Below the pieces are notes generated by a model. That model was not told the origin of the DNA, searched no databases, and saw nothing but the letters and a program-made list of their open reading frames with translations. This document shows positions 35,704 through 43,859 of a stretch of 64,000 nucleotides of DNA, in pieces. A program made the translations under genes and the position numbers. Where the stretch lies: assembly GCF_004118155.1 (NCBI RefSeq), contig NZ_SAIQ01000001.1, forward strand, positions 62,001 through 126,000. The letters are read 5' to 3'. This stretch comes from Edaphocola flava (GTDB lineage Bacteria; Bacteroidota; Bacteroidia; Chitinophagales; Chitinophagaceae). Every line of letters starts with the position of its first letter. Position 1 is the stretch's first letter.

Positions 35704-37698
35704 ATGACCTGGCTTTACTGGACGATCGCTATACTATTCGGACTGCTGCTTGCAGTGCTGACCTACAGAAAAGATAAACATAAAGACATTCCTGTAAAAT
35801 GGCTGCCCGCTACCCTGCGTTTTTTCATCGGCAGCATGACCGCTTTATTGTTACTCGCTCCGGCATTTCCCGGGCTGAGCAATAGCGAAGAGCGACCGCA
35901 TATTATATGGCTACAGGACATATCATCTTCTACACAACAATCATTAGGACAATACGCCGGCAGCTTCAAACAGAAAGAACAGAAAGTTATCGAACAACTC
36001 TCTGCAAAGTACACCGTAAATACCTACGGCTTCGGCAGTAAGCTCATCAAGGACAGTATTTATACTTATACAGAAAAGGCAACTGATATTGCAACTGCAC
36101 TTACCGATATTGCCAACCAGAACCAGGACAAAAATATAGGAGCGATCATCATCGCATCGGACGGAATATACAACCAGGGCGCCAATCCTGCATTTGTGCA
36201 ATTGCCCAATCCCATACCAGTATATACCATTGCACTTGGCGACAGCACTACGCCTAAAGATGCGCGCATAGAAGCTATACATGCTAATAAAATTGCTACA
36301 CTAAACAGCACTATAGAAATATTTGCAGATATCATTATTACCGGACTGGATGGCACACAAGCCAATATCACCCTAAGTCAGAATAATAAATCGATTGCTA
36401 CACAAACAGTAAGCATACATAACAACAGCTACACCGGCAGCATCAGCTTCAGCACTACTGCGCAGCCTGCAGGTGTACAACGATACACCATCAGTATTGC
36501 ACCTATTGCAGGAGAACGCAACCTGCAGAACAATAGTCTATCTACGATCATTGAAGTAACCGAGAAGAAAGGCCGTATTTTATTACTGGCTGCAGCTCCG
36601 CATCCCGACATTGCTACGATACATACTGCACTGAAAAATTCCGGACAATATACCGTAGATCTTTCTACCAACGGCAGTATACCAGGCGACCTGAACAGCT
36701 ACCAGGCAGCGATCGCATACCAGTACTACCCTGCCTCAGGATTGGGCGATCTTCCGGTATGGTACATACTAGGCACGCAAAACAATGCAGATATTTTAAG
36801 AAAGGTCAATGCACTGACCGGCAATCTGAATCCGGCGGCACGTGCCCTGAACCCAGGATTAAATGCAGGATTCAACCTGTATACTTTACCGTCAACCGCA
36901 AAACAAAGCATTCCTAAAATGCCTCCGCTTAATGGTGTGGGGCTTACTTTGAAATCAGGCAATAACAGCATCATCAATGATGCCGGCGGCAGCAGTATAT
37001 GGAGCTATCACCAGGGCAATCCATCTTACAGTATCCTGAACGGAGAGGGCTTATGGAGATGGAATATATATGAATACAAGAACTTCCACAACCAGCAAAC
37101 CACAACTGAGCTGGTACGCCAGACGATCAACTTTTTGCAGGCAGCCAAAGATGATAAACCTTTCAGACTGATCCTTCCGAAGAACAACCTCACGGACAAT
37201 GAGCCATTGATTATACTGGCAGAGTTGCGTAATCCTAACGGCACATTGAATAATGTTCCGGAAGCGACACTCAGCCTGAAAAACCTGAGCAATACACTGA
37301 CCTACAATTTCGAAAAAGCAGGCAACAGCTATCGCATCAATGCAGGACTGCTGGCCGCAGGTACTTATAATATTACTGCCAAAGTAAGCCTGAACGGCAA
37401 GACATACGAAGACGCTGCCTTGTGCTACGTTTCCGACATTCCCCTGGAAGCCTTACGCACACAGGCCGACTATCCGCTGATGCACCAACTGGCCCGCCAG
37501 CATGGAGGTGCATTCTTTACCCAATACAATTTTGAAAAACTAACCGATAGTCTGCTGGCTAACCAGCAGATACAAACAAAGATCCATAGCAGAATAGAAG
37601 ACAAACCCCTGGTCGATTACAAATGGCTGTTCTTCCTGATCATTGCCCTTGCCGCTACTGAATGGTTCCTTAGAAAATTTTGGGGCATGACGGCTTAG
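35704..37698 (+). CDS. vWA-like membrane protein
   Basis: 664 residues. Two N-terminal membrane helices (LYWTIAILFGLLLAVL; ATLRFFIGSMTALLLLAP) and one at the C-terminus (YKWLFFLIIALAATEWFL), so the bulk lies in the periplasm or cytoplasm as one loop. After TM2 comes a vWA-like fold with a MIDAS-type DISSS (Asp72, Ser74, Ser76) and IIIASDGIYNQG. Downstream Ig-like repeats (IEIFADIIITGL; PLIILAELRNPNGT) and a glutamine-amidotransferase-like patch may be present. The layout resembles Bat/aerotolerance-type or DUF4159-type membrane proteins of the phylum, but no MoxR ATPase lies near by. Function unknown. Confidence 0.8.
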   Translation: MTWLYWTIAILFGLLLAVLTYRKDKHKDIPVKWLPATLRFFIGSMTALLLLAPAFPGLSNSEERPHIIWLQDISSSTQQSLGQYAGSFKQKEQKVIEQLSAKYTVNTYGFGSKLIKDSIYTYTEKATDIATALTDIANQNQDKNIGAIIIASDGIYNQGANPAFVQLPNPIPVYTIALGDSTTPKDARIEAIHANKIATLNSTIEIFADIIITGLDGTQANITLSQNNKSIATQTVSIHNNSYTGSISFSTTAQPAGVQRYTISIAPIAGERNLQNNSLSTIIEVTEKKGRILLLAAAPHPDIATIHTALKNSGQYTVDLSTNGSIPGDLNSYQAAIAYQYYPASGLGDLPVWYILGTQNNADILRKVNALTGNLNPAARALNPGLNAGFNLYTLPSTAKQSIPKMPPLNGVGLTLKSGNNSIINDAGGSSIWSYHQGNPSYSILNGEGLWRWNIYEYKNFHNQQTTTELVRQTINFLQAAKDDKPFRLILPKNNLTDNEPLIILAELRNPNGTLNNVPEATLSLKNLSNTLTYNFEKAGNSYRINAGLLAAGTYNITAKVSLNGKTYEDAALCYVSDIPLEALRTQADYPLMHQLARQHGGAFFTQYNFEKLTDSLLANQQIQTKIHSRIEDKPLVDYKWLFFLIIALAATEWFLRKFWGMTA

Positions 37699-37747
37699 CA
37701 AACCGATTGCGCCTTATCTTTACAATAAACAAAAAAACATAGCGAAA

Positions 37748-38374
37748 ATGAACATTGAGCAACTGTTTAAAAATAACCGAGAGTGGATCGAAAATAAACT
37801 CCGCAGCGACTCTCAGTATTTCGAAAAACTGGCTGCAGGCCAGCAACCTAAAATATTATATATCGGCTGCTCCGATAGTCGTGTAACCGTAGAAGAGATC
37901 CTGGGACTGGAACCAGGAGAAGCATTTGTACACCGCAATGTAGCCAATCTGGTCAACAATGTGGACCTGAATGTAATGTCGGTAATCAACTACGCACTGG
38001 ATCACCTTAATGTGGATCACGTAGTGATTTGCGGCCACTACAATTGTGGCGGTGTAAAAGCGGCTATGCAATCGGCAGACCTGGGCATATTAAACCCATG
38101 GCTGCGCAATATCCGTGATGTGTACCGTATGCACATGGATGAGCTGAATGCGATCAGCGATGAAGCGAAGCGTTATGACCGCCTGGTAGAACTGAATGTA
38201 GAAGAACAATGCGTAAATGTGCTGAAGACAGCAGCAGTACAACGCGGCGTACGCAACCGTGGCGTTACCGTTCATGGCTGGGTGTTTGACCTGCGCAATG
38301 GTATGGTAAAAGACCTTCAAATTGACTTCCAGACCAAACTGGAAAAGATCAGAGAGATCTTCCGACTGGACTAA
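37748..38374 (+). CDS. Beta-class carbonic anhydrase
   Basis: 208 residues. Zinc ligands Cys41 (CSDSR), His97 and Cys100 (GHYNCGG); the Asp43-Arg45 dyad of beta-CAs is present. Interconverts CO2 and bicarbonate in the cytoplasm, supplying bicarbonate for carboxylases such as the biotin enzyme whose carrier is encoded near by (39558-40058). The -7 element TATCTTTA (37715-37722) lies 25 bp before the ATG. Confidence 0.95.
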   Translation: MNIEQLFKNNREWIENKLRSDSQYFEKLAAGQQPKILYIGCSDSRVTVEEILGLEPGEAFVHRNVANLVNNVDLNVMSVINYALDHLNVDHVVICGHYNCGGVKAAMQSADLGILNPWLRNIRDVYRMHMDELNAISDEAKRYDRLVELNVEEQCVNVLKTAAVQRGVRNRGVTVHGWVFDLRNGMVKDLQIDFQTKLEKIREIFRLD

Positions 38375-38387
38375 TATATCCCGGTTT

Positions 38388-38438
38388 ATACATAAATAAT
38401 AAAGGTGCTGCATCGCAGCACCTTTATTATTTATGTAT
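38388..38438. terminator. Long-armed bidirectional terminator
   Basis: 24-bp perfect arms (38388-38411 with 38415-38438), core AAAGGTGCTGC, 3-nt loop, between convergent genes. Confidence 0.88.
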
Positions 38439-38450
38439 ATGAACATTTGA

Positions 38451-39548
38451 TTATTGTCCAATCACTTCTTTGGCAAATCGCTGTTTCAGATAATTAGTAT
38501 TAAACAGTTTCAATAATTGCTCATACTGATCTGCATCGACCACCTTGGGCTTTAATACACGCGCAGCTTCATAACGAGAAGATTGCGAGGAGAATGTTGA
38601 AGCCGTTATCCAAACCTGCTGCGTAGTGAAACAGTAGTTCTTACCATACTTCATTATATAAGCCAGGCGCGTTTCCTCGTCCGTACGGTTTTTCAGCTGC
38701 TGCATAAAATTATCAAATGCAACCTCTGTCATGGCCTCAGCACAATTAGCCGATCCCGAGCGGTTTGGCTTAGCCGGAACCTCTGCCACTACCGGCACAT
38801 CAGCATTAGTATTATTATTTTCTCTTTCCTCTTCTCTTCTGTTCCTCCTGCGGTTATTATTTTCATTTTGAGCAGCCTCTTGTTTTTGCTGCATTTCAAA
38901 ACTCAGAAAGCGTTCATCTTTCTCTTTCGGTGCAGGAGCCTGTTCCTTGACCACGACCGGTGCAGTCTCTTCGGTCTCCGGTTCTGTAACAACCACCTCT
39001 TCTTCCTTAACCGGTTTCTCTTTCTTAGGCTTTCCTACCTTAGGCTTTTTCTGCGGTTTCTCTGAAGGAAAGTCAGGCAAAGCATCACCTGTAGTTTGCT
39101 CCGGTGCTGTTGTCGGTACAGCCGCAACCGGTGTATTACCTGCTACCAGTTCCTGCAGATCCTTATTCGGATCTGTCATGATATCATCTTCCAGCTTATT
39201 GCCGGCAGTAACATAATGCCCGCTGTTCAAGTCATACAAAGCAAACTTTGTATTATCTATCTTTTTCAGCACAAAAGCGCGCTGACTGGACTCAGGAATA
39301 TTCAGGATAAACTTCTGGGTAGGATATGCATTTTGCTGAAACAAAACATCCAGGTGCAAAGGACCCGGTGCAAGGCCGTTGAGAATAACAAAATTCTTAC
39401 TGTAACGTGCCTGCATCTCTCCCTCCATCTTAATGTAGATAGGGGTCTGTTTATCTCCCTGTATATATACAAAGGCATCATTCTTATCCTGGGCCAGGAG
39501 CAACCCCTGACTCAGTAACATGCTGCCGAACAGTAATATTTTTTTCAT
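38451..39548 (-). CDS. DUF4476 domain-containing secreted protein
   Basis: 365 residues. Signal peptide (FGSMLLSQGLLLAQ), an N-terminal beta domain (AFVYIQGDKQTPIYIKMEGE, FVILNGLAPGPLHLDVLF), a long low-complexity charged and Pro-rich middle (KPQKKPKVGKPKKEKPVKEE) and a C-terminal DUF4476 at about 265-360 (FDNFMQQLKNRTDEETRLAY). Same two-domain plan as 22083-22802 but with a far longer linker. Follows the biotin carrier gene by 9 bp and may be cotranscribed, although a functional link is not evident. Confidence 0.84.
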   Translation of the reverse strand: MKKILLFGSMLLSQGLLLAQDKNDAFVYIQGDKQTPIYIKMEGEMQARYSKNFVILNGLAPGPLHLDVLFQQNAYPTQKFILNIPESSQRAFVLKKIDNTKFALYDLNSGHYVTAGNKLEDDIMTDPNKDLQELVAGNTPVAAVPTTAPEQTTGDALPDFPSEKPQKKPKVGKPKKEKPVKEEEVVVTEPETEETAPVVVKEQAPAPKEKDERFLSFEMQQKQEAAQNENNNRRRNRREEERENNNTNADVPVVAEVPAKPNRSGSANCAEAMTEVAFDNFMQQLKNRTDEETRLAYIMKYGKNYCFTTQQVWITASTFSSQSSRYEAARVLKPKVVDADQYEQLLKLFNTNYLKQRFAKEVIGQ

Positions 39549-39557
39549 TCCGGTATT

Positions 39558-40058
39558 TTATGCCAGTTCAATCAATACTTCTCCCTTCTCTACAGCCTGG
39601 CGTTCTTCAATCCTGATGGCTTTGACTACGGCATCGCCGGGAGCTTTAAATACATTTTCCATTTTCATGGCTTCCAGGATCAGTACAGGTTCTCCTTTCT
39701 TAATCGCTTGTCCTTCGGTAACCAGTACTTTCAGGATCAGACCAGGCATAGGTGCCTTGATCGGTTCTACCTTCTGCATTTTAGACACATCCAGACCCAT
39801 TTTGGCCAGCAACTGATCGATCGGTTCCTGAATCCTGATTTCATACAGGTTATTATTCACCCGTATGCTCATTGTTTTCTTGGTACGGTCTACCGCTTCC
39901 ACACTCGCCACATAACTTTTGTTATCAGCGATGATGGTAAAACTGCCATTAGCAAGTGCTACGGCATCCCAGTTAACCGGTTGATTATTGATCTTGATTT
40001 CGTCCTGCTCTATAGAAACCTCACGTGACGCTGTCTCGGAGAATTGGATGTTGTACAT
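39558..40058 (-). CDS. Biotin/lipoyl carrier protein of an acyl-CoA carboxylase
   Basis: 166 residues. The C-terminal 75 residues form the biotinyl domain with the biotinylation lysine in EAMKME (VLILEAMKMENVFKAPGD), preceded by APMPGLILKVLVTEG. The first 90 residues are a beta-rich BT-like domain. This is a free-standing carrier as used by propionyl-/acetyl-CoA or methylcrotonyl-CoA carboxylases in Bacteroidota; the carboxylase and carboxyltransferase subunits are not here. Cytoplasmic; biotinylated by BirA. Confidence 0.88.
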   Translation of the reverse strand: MYNIQFSETASREVSIEQDEIKINNQPVNWDAVALANGSFTIIADNKSYVASVEAVDRTKKTMSIRVNNNLYEIRIQEPIDQLLAKMGLDVSKMQKVEPIKAPMPGLILKVLVTEGQAIKKGEPVLILEAMKMENVFKAPGDAVVKAIRIEERQAVEKGEVLIELA

Positions 40059-40190
40059 ATACGGTCTTGCAAAAATTAAAAACTACACAAAAGTAAGTTA
40101 TTCTGCCATTCCCGCAAACAACAAGACTTTTTACTTTGCCGTAATAATTTTACTTTTGATGTCTTCATTAAAACCACTATCCAAAAAACT

Positions 40191-41282
40191 ATGGACATTC
40201 AAACCCAAAAGAAAGAGCCCATGTTTGCTACTGATAATATTAAAGCCCTGGATGCACTGGACCGTGCACATATGATCGCTTTTGCACCTTATGTATGGGA
40301 AGCCTCGAAGCTGCTGATCGAAAAAGGTGTATTGACAGTTGTAGACCAGAGTGGTGCCAATGGAATCACACTGGAAGAGATCGTACCACAAACCGAGTTA
40401 TCGCATTATGCGGTAAGGGTACTGCTGGAAGCAGGACTGGGCATAGGCCTGGTATATCGTAAAGAAGATCGCTTTATACTAGCCAAAACGGGTTATTTCC
40501 TGTTGAAAAACGAAATGACCCGTGTCAACTATGAGTTTATGAGGGATGTATGTGCCGAAGGCGCAAGCGCTCTGGAGGCTTCTTTGCAGAATGAGAAACC
40601 AGAAGGCCTTAAAGTATTTGGCGACTGGAGTACTTTATACGAAGGACTGTCTGTGTTCCCGGAACCGGCAAAAAGCAGCTGGCTGGCATTTGACCACTAT
40701 TATTCCGACAATACATTTGATGTAGCGCTGAACATGGTATTTGCCTCCAATCCTAAAAAGATCCTGGACATCGGTGGCAATACCGGTAAATGGTCGCTGC
40801 AAAGCCTGCAACATGATGCACAGGTAGAAATGGGCATTGTAGACCTGCCGGGCCAACTGGCTATGGCGGAAAAGAATATAGATGCAGCCGGATTCAAGGG
40901 CCGTGTACAATATTATAACCACAATGTGCTGGACAATAGCCTGAGCCTGCCGGAAGGATATGACATCATCTGGATGAGCCAGTTCCTGGACTGCTTTTCA
41001 GATGCAGAGATCATCGGCATCCTGAAGAAATGCCATAAGGCAGCAGGACCGGAAACACGCATTTTCATCAACGAAACCTTCTGGGACAGACAAAAATTCG
41101 AGACCTCGGCATTTGCGCTGCAAATGACTTCATTATACTTTACCACTATGGCAAACGGCAACAGCCAGATGTATGATAGTGCAGTATTTTATAAACTGAT
41201 CGATGAGGCTGGTTTTGAGATCATCGCAACCAATGACAATATTGGTTTGAGCCATACGATACTCGAACTCCGTAAGAAATAA
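40191..41282 (+). CDS. Class I SAM-dependent methyltransferase (O-methyltransferase family 2-like)
   Basis: 363 residues. An N-terminal winged-helix dimerisation domain (LEEIVPQTELSHYAVRVLLE) precedes a Rossmann SAM domain: motif I ILDIGGNTGKWSLQ, VDLPGQLAMAEKN, then DIIWMSQFLDCFSDAEI. The order matches small-molecule O-methyltransferases of secondary metabolism (Methyltransf_2). It heads a run of four same-strand genes with a halogenase-like flavoprotein and a ketosynthase-like protein, so the substrate is likely an aryl-polyene or flexirubin-type phenol. A probable -7 element TTACTTTG is at 40131-40138. Confidence 0.85.
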   Translation: MDIQTQKKEPMFATDNIKALDALDRAHMIAFAPYVWEASKLLIEKGVLTVVDQSGANGITLEEIVPQTELSHYAVRVLLEAGLGIGLVYRKEDRFILAKTGYFLLKNEMTRVNYEFMRDVCAEGASALEASLQNEKPEGLKVFGDWSTLYEGLSVFPEPAKSSWLAFDHYYSDNTFDVALNMVFASNPKKILDIGGNTGKWSLQSLQHDAQVEMGIVDLPGQLAMAEKNIDAAGFKGRVQYYNHNVLDNSLSLPEGYDIIWMSQFLDCFSDAEIIGILKKCHKAAGPETRIFINETFWDRQKFETSAFALQMTSLYFTTMANGNSQMYDSAVFYKLIDEAGFEIIATNDNIGLSHTILELRKK

Positions 41283-41320
41283 TTTTTTCCATTTCTGTAG
41301 AACAAAACAAATTATTAGAA

Positions 41321-42553
41321 ATGATACAAACCGACGTACTGGTTATCGGTGCCGGACCTGCAGGTACAGTTGCGGCCTCTATTATAAAGAATGCAGGATA
41401 CACTGTTGAGATTGTAGAAAAAATGCAGTTTCCTCGTTTTGTCATCGGCGAGAGCTTGCTGCCCCGCTGCCTGGAAGCATTGGAGGAAGCGGGTTTCATG
41501 CCGGCACTGAAAGAAAAACAGTTTCAGGAGAAATGGGGTGCCAAATTTGTGAAAGATGGGGCCATATGTGACTTCACCTTTAACGAACAGCATTCAGATG
41601 GTTATAAGTATGCCTGGCAGATGCCCCGTGCCGATTTTGACAGCACCCTGGCCGATGAGTGTGAGCGTAAAGGCATACCGGTACATTACCTGAGCGAAGT
41701 GATCGATATCAAGATCGACGAACAGGGACACAGCATTACAACGATTCAGAAAGAAGATGGTACTACCTTTCATGTAGCCGCTAAATTTATAGTGGATGGC
41801 AGCGGCTACGGTCGCGTGATTCCGCGTATGTTCAATCTGGACAAGCCGGCACAGCTGCCTACCCGCAAAACGATCTTCTGCCATATGGAAGATCCGCGCA
41901 GGATGACGGTAGAGGAACCTAACCGCATTGTGATCTATGCGCAGGATACTGATTGCTGGATCTGGACTATTCCTTTCTCAACCGGCGTAACCTCTGTAGG
42001 CTTTGTGGCCCTGCCTGAGTATTTTGACCAATACGGCAGCGATGAAGATATCGTAACAAAATTCAAGAAGATGATCGAGGCAGAACCTAATCTGCGCGAG
42101 CGTTTCAGAGATGTGGAATGGAAATTTGAACCACGTATCCTGCAAGGCTGGAGTGCGACCTCCACCACATTCTTCGGAAAAGGATTTGTGCTCACGGGCA
42201 ATGTAACCGAATTCCTGGATCCGATCTTCTCCTCAGGCGTAACCCTGGCTACTGTATCTTCTCAAAAAGCGGCCAACCTGGTGATCAAACACCTGAAAGG
42301 CGAAAGCGTAGACTGGGAAAATGAGTATATGAGATACATGGAGAAAGGTGTAGATGTATTCCGTACCTATGTAAAATCATGGTATACCGGCGACCTGTAC
42401 AAAATCTTCTTCGCTGACAATAAAAATCAGGATGTGAAGGCCCAGATCTGTTCTGTGCTGGCTGGTTATGTGTGGGATGATACAAACCCTTTCGTTAAAA
42501 ATCATGAGCGCTCGGTAAGTGCATTAGTCAACTTCCTGGAGCATAATAAATAA
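41321..42553 (+). CDS. FAD-dependent oxidoreductase with flavin-halogenase motifs
   Basis: 410 residues. FAD fold VLVIGAGPAGTVAAS; FPRFVIGESLLPRCLEAL; then WIWTIP (Trp213-Pro218), an exact WxWxIP, the motif set of flavin-dependent halogenases. Lys71 in QEKWGAKF sits where the catalytic lysine of phenol halogenases is expected. Without an alignment I cannot exclude a geranylgeranyl-reductase-like monooxygenase or dehydrogenase. Tailoring of a phenolic pigment (flexirubins can be chlorinated) is inferred from neighbours. Needs reduced FAD from a reductase not seen here. 38 bp after the methyltransferase, 6 bp before the next gene. Confidence 0.82.
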   Translation: MIQTDVLVIGAGPAGTVAASIIKNAGYTVEIVEKMQFPRFVIGESLLPRCLEALEEAGFMPALKEKQFQEKWGAKFVKDGAICDFTFNEQHSDGYKYAWQMPRADFDSTLADECERKGIPVHYLSEVIDIKIDEQGHSITTIQKEDGTTFHVAAKFIVDGSGYGRVIPRMFNLDKPAQLPTRKTIFCHMEDPRRMTVEEPNRIVIYAQDTDCWIWTIPFSTGVTSVGFVALPEYFDQYGSDEDIVTKFKKMIEAEPNLRERFRDVEWKFEPRILQGWSATSTTFFGKGFVLTGNVTEFLDPIFSSGVTLATVSSQKAANLVIKHLKGESVDWENEYMRYMEKGVDVFRTYVKSWYTGDLYKIFFADNKNQDVKAQICSVLAGYVWDDTNPFVKNHERSVSALVNFLEHNK

Positions 42554-42559
42554 TCATCA

Positions 42560-43153
42560 ATGTTGTATATCCATCATGTCGTTTCGCTAAGTAAAGATGC
42601 GCTCATTGCAGACGGGCAGGTATTGCACCAGCTGCAGGGCGATAGCCTTAGTGAAACGATCACAACATTATACCGCAGTCTGGGCATCAGCTATCCTAAA
42701 TTCTTTAAGATGGACCTCCTGTCCAAAGCTGCCTTTCTTGCTACAGAAGTACTGGTACAAATCCTGGGCGATATTGAAGATAAAGACCGGGTGGCTACTG
42801 TATTAACCACCAGCAACGGTTGTATGGATGTGGATGAAAAGTTTGAGGCTTCCCGTACAGAACTGGCTTCCCCTGCCCTGTTTGTCTATACATTACCCAA
42901 TATTATGCTGGGTGAAATCTGTATCCGCAATCAGTTTAAGGGAGAGCAGATGTGCACCCTTTCCGAGCAGTTAGATATTCCCTTCACTGCATTTTACGTT
43001 ACCGACTTATTACAGCAGCGCAATACAGCTGCCTGTCTCTGCGGCTTTGCCGAGGCTTATGGAGATCAGCTGGATGTACGCCTGATCTGGGTCTCAGCCG
43101 AACCTAAAGGGGAACCGTTTACCCCTGAACAATTAAGCAGTATCTTCAACTGA
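42560..43153 (+). CDS. Degenerate beta-ketoacyl synthase-like protein
   Basis: 197 residues, half the length of a normal ketosynthase. ATVLTTSNGCMDVDEKFEAS and SPALFVYTLPNIMLGEICIR match the N-terminal ketosynthase-like family (ketoacyl-synt_2) found in aryl-polyene and flexirubin clusters. The Cys-His-His catalytic triad is not present, so it may act as a chain-length or scaffold partner. Overlaps the next gene by one base (TGATG), hence coupled to it. Confidence 0.75.
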   Translation: MLYIHHVVSLSKDALIADGQVLHQLQGDSLSETITTLYRSLGISYPKFFKMDLLSKAAFLATEVLVQILGDIEDKDRVATVLTTSNGCMDVDEKFEASRTELASPALFVYTLPNIMLGEICIRNQFKGEQMCTLSEQLDIPFTAFYVTDLLQQRNTAACLCGFAEAYGDQLDVRLIWVSAEPKGEPFTPEQLSSIFN

Positions 43154-43488
43154 TGGACACTTTAGCACAATACCAGGCTATATATGATATCGTACGGCTT
43201 ATCCCGTATGGCAGGGTATGCAGTTATGGTGTTATCGCAAAATGTGTCGGTTACGGCTGTACCGCCCGCATTGTAGGCCGTGCCATGTTCAACAGCCATA
43301 ACCTGCCCGATGTACCCGCACACCGTGTGGTCAACAGTGAGGGAAAACTTACCGGCCGTTTTCATTTTGATACCCCTACAGAGATGGAAGATCGCCTGAA
43401 AGCCGAAGGAATTTCTATAAAAAATGATAAAATTGTAGATTTTCGCACCGTTTTCTGGGATCCGGACACCCTTGCGGCAGAGTTTTAA
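43153..43488 (+). CDS. Alkyltransferase-like protein (MGMT family without catalytic Cys)
   Basis: 111 residues: only the DNA-binding C-terminal domain of MGMT. IPYGRVCSYGVIAKCVG and ARIVGRAMFNSHNLPDVPAH carry the helix-turn-helix and arginine-finger region. The active-site PCHR reads PAHR (residues 55-58), so alkyl transfer is not possible; ATL proteins of this kind (usually PWHR) bind O6-alkylguanine and hand it to nucleotide-excision repair. The Ala form is unusual. Its place at the end of a pigment-like operon seems incidental. Confidence 0.85.
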   Translation: MDTLAQYQAIYDIVRLIPYGRVCSYGVIAKCVGYGCTARIVGRAMFNSHNLPDVPAHRVVNSEGKLTGRFHFDTPTEMEDRLKAEGISIKNDKIVDFRTVFWDPDTLAAEF

Positions 43489-43542
43489 GAAAACGATAGT
43501 ATTTGCCTCTGTACCTTTATATCAGTTTTCAAAGGTGCGGCA

Positions 43543-43776
43543 ATGGACTACTTTCGGATTGATATGATAACACAGACCTTCGGGCGGATTTACCTCTACG
43601 TGAAACATCGTAATCCCGTCAAAAGGCGAAAAATTTTAATTGAAGAATACAACGGATCTTATCACGTTGTAGGCAGGGAGGCCATACTCTGGACCTCTGT
43701 TCTGTTCCTCATGATTGTGGTGCTGATAGCGGTTATCATGACGGTCTCGACTACCCTGGAGACGTATGCAGAGTAG
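43543..43776 (+). CDS. Small single-TM protein
   Basis: 77 residues. A basic N-terminal half (VKHRNPVKRRKILIEEYNG) precedes one membrane helix near 48-68 (LWTSVLFLMIVVLIAVIMTV) and a short acidic end. MITQTFG at 43564 is an alternative start. The -7 element TACCTTTA (43512-43519) fits transcription from here. Base composition is like the host's. No family recognised. Confidence 0.6.
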   Translation: MDYFRIDMITQTFGRIYLYVKHRNPVKRRKILIEEYNGSYHVVGREAILWTSVLFLMIVVLIAVIMTVSTTLETYAE

Positions 43777-43859
43777 CAACCGAAACGATTCTAAATAAAT
43801 TTCGGGTTACCACTAAACTTGTATCTAAACATTTATTAACTTTAGATAAAGGCAAATAA

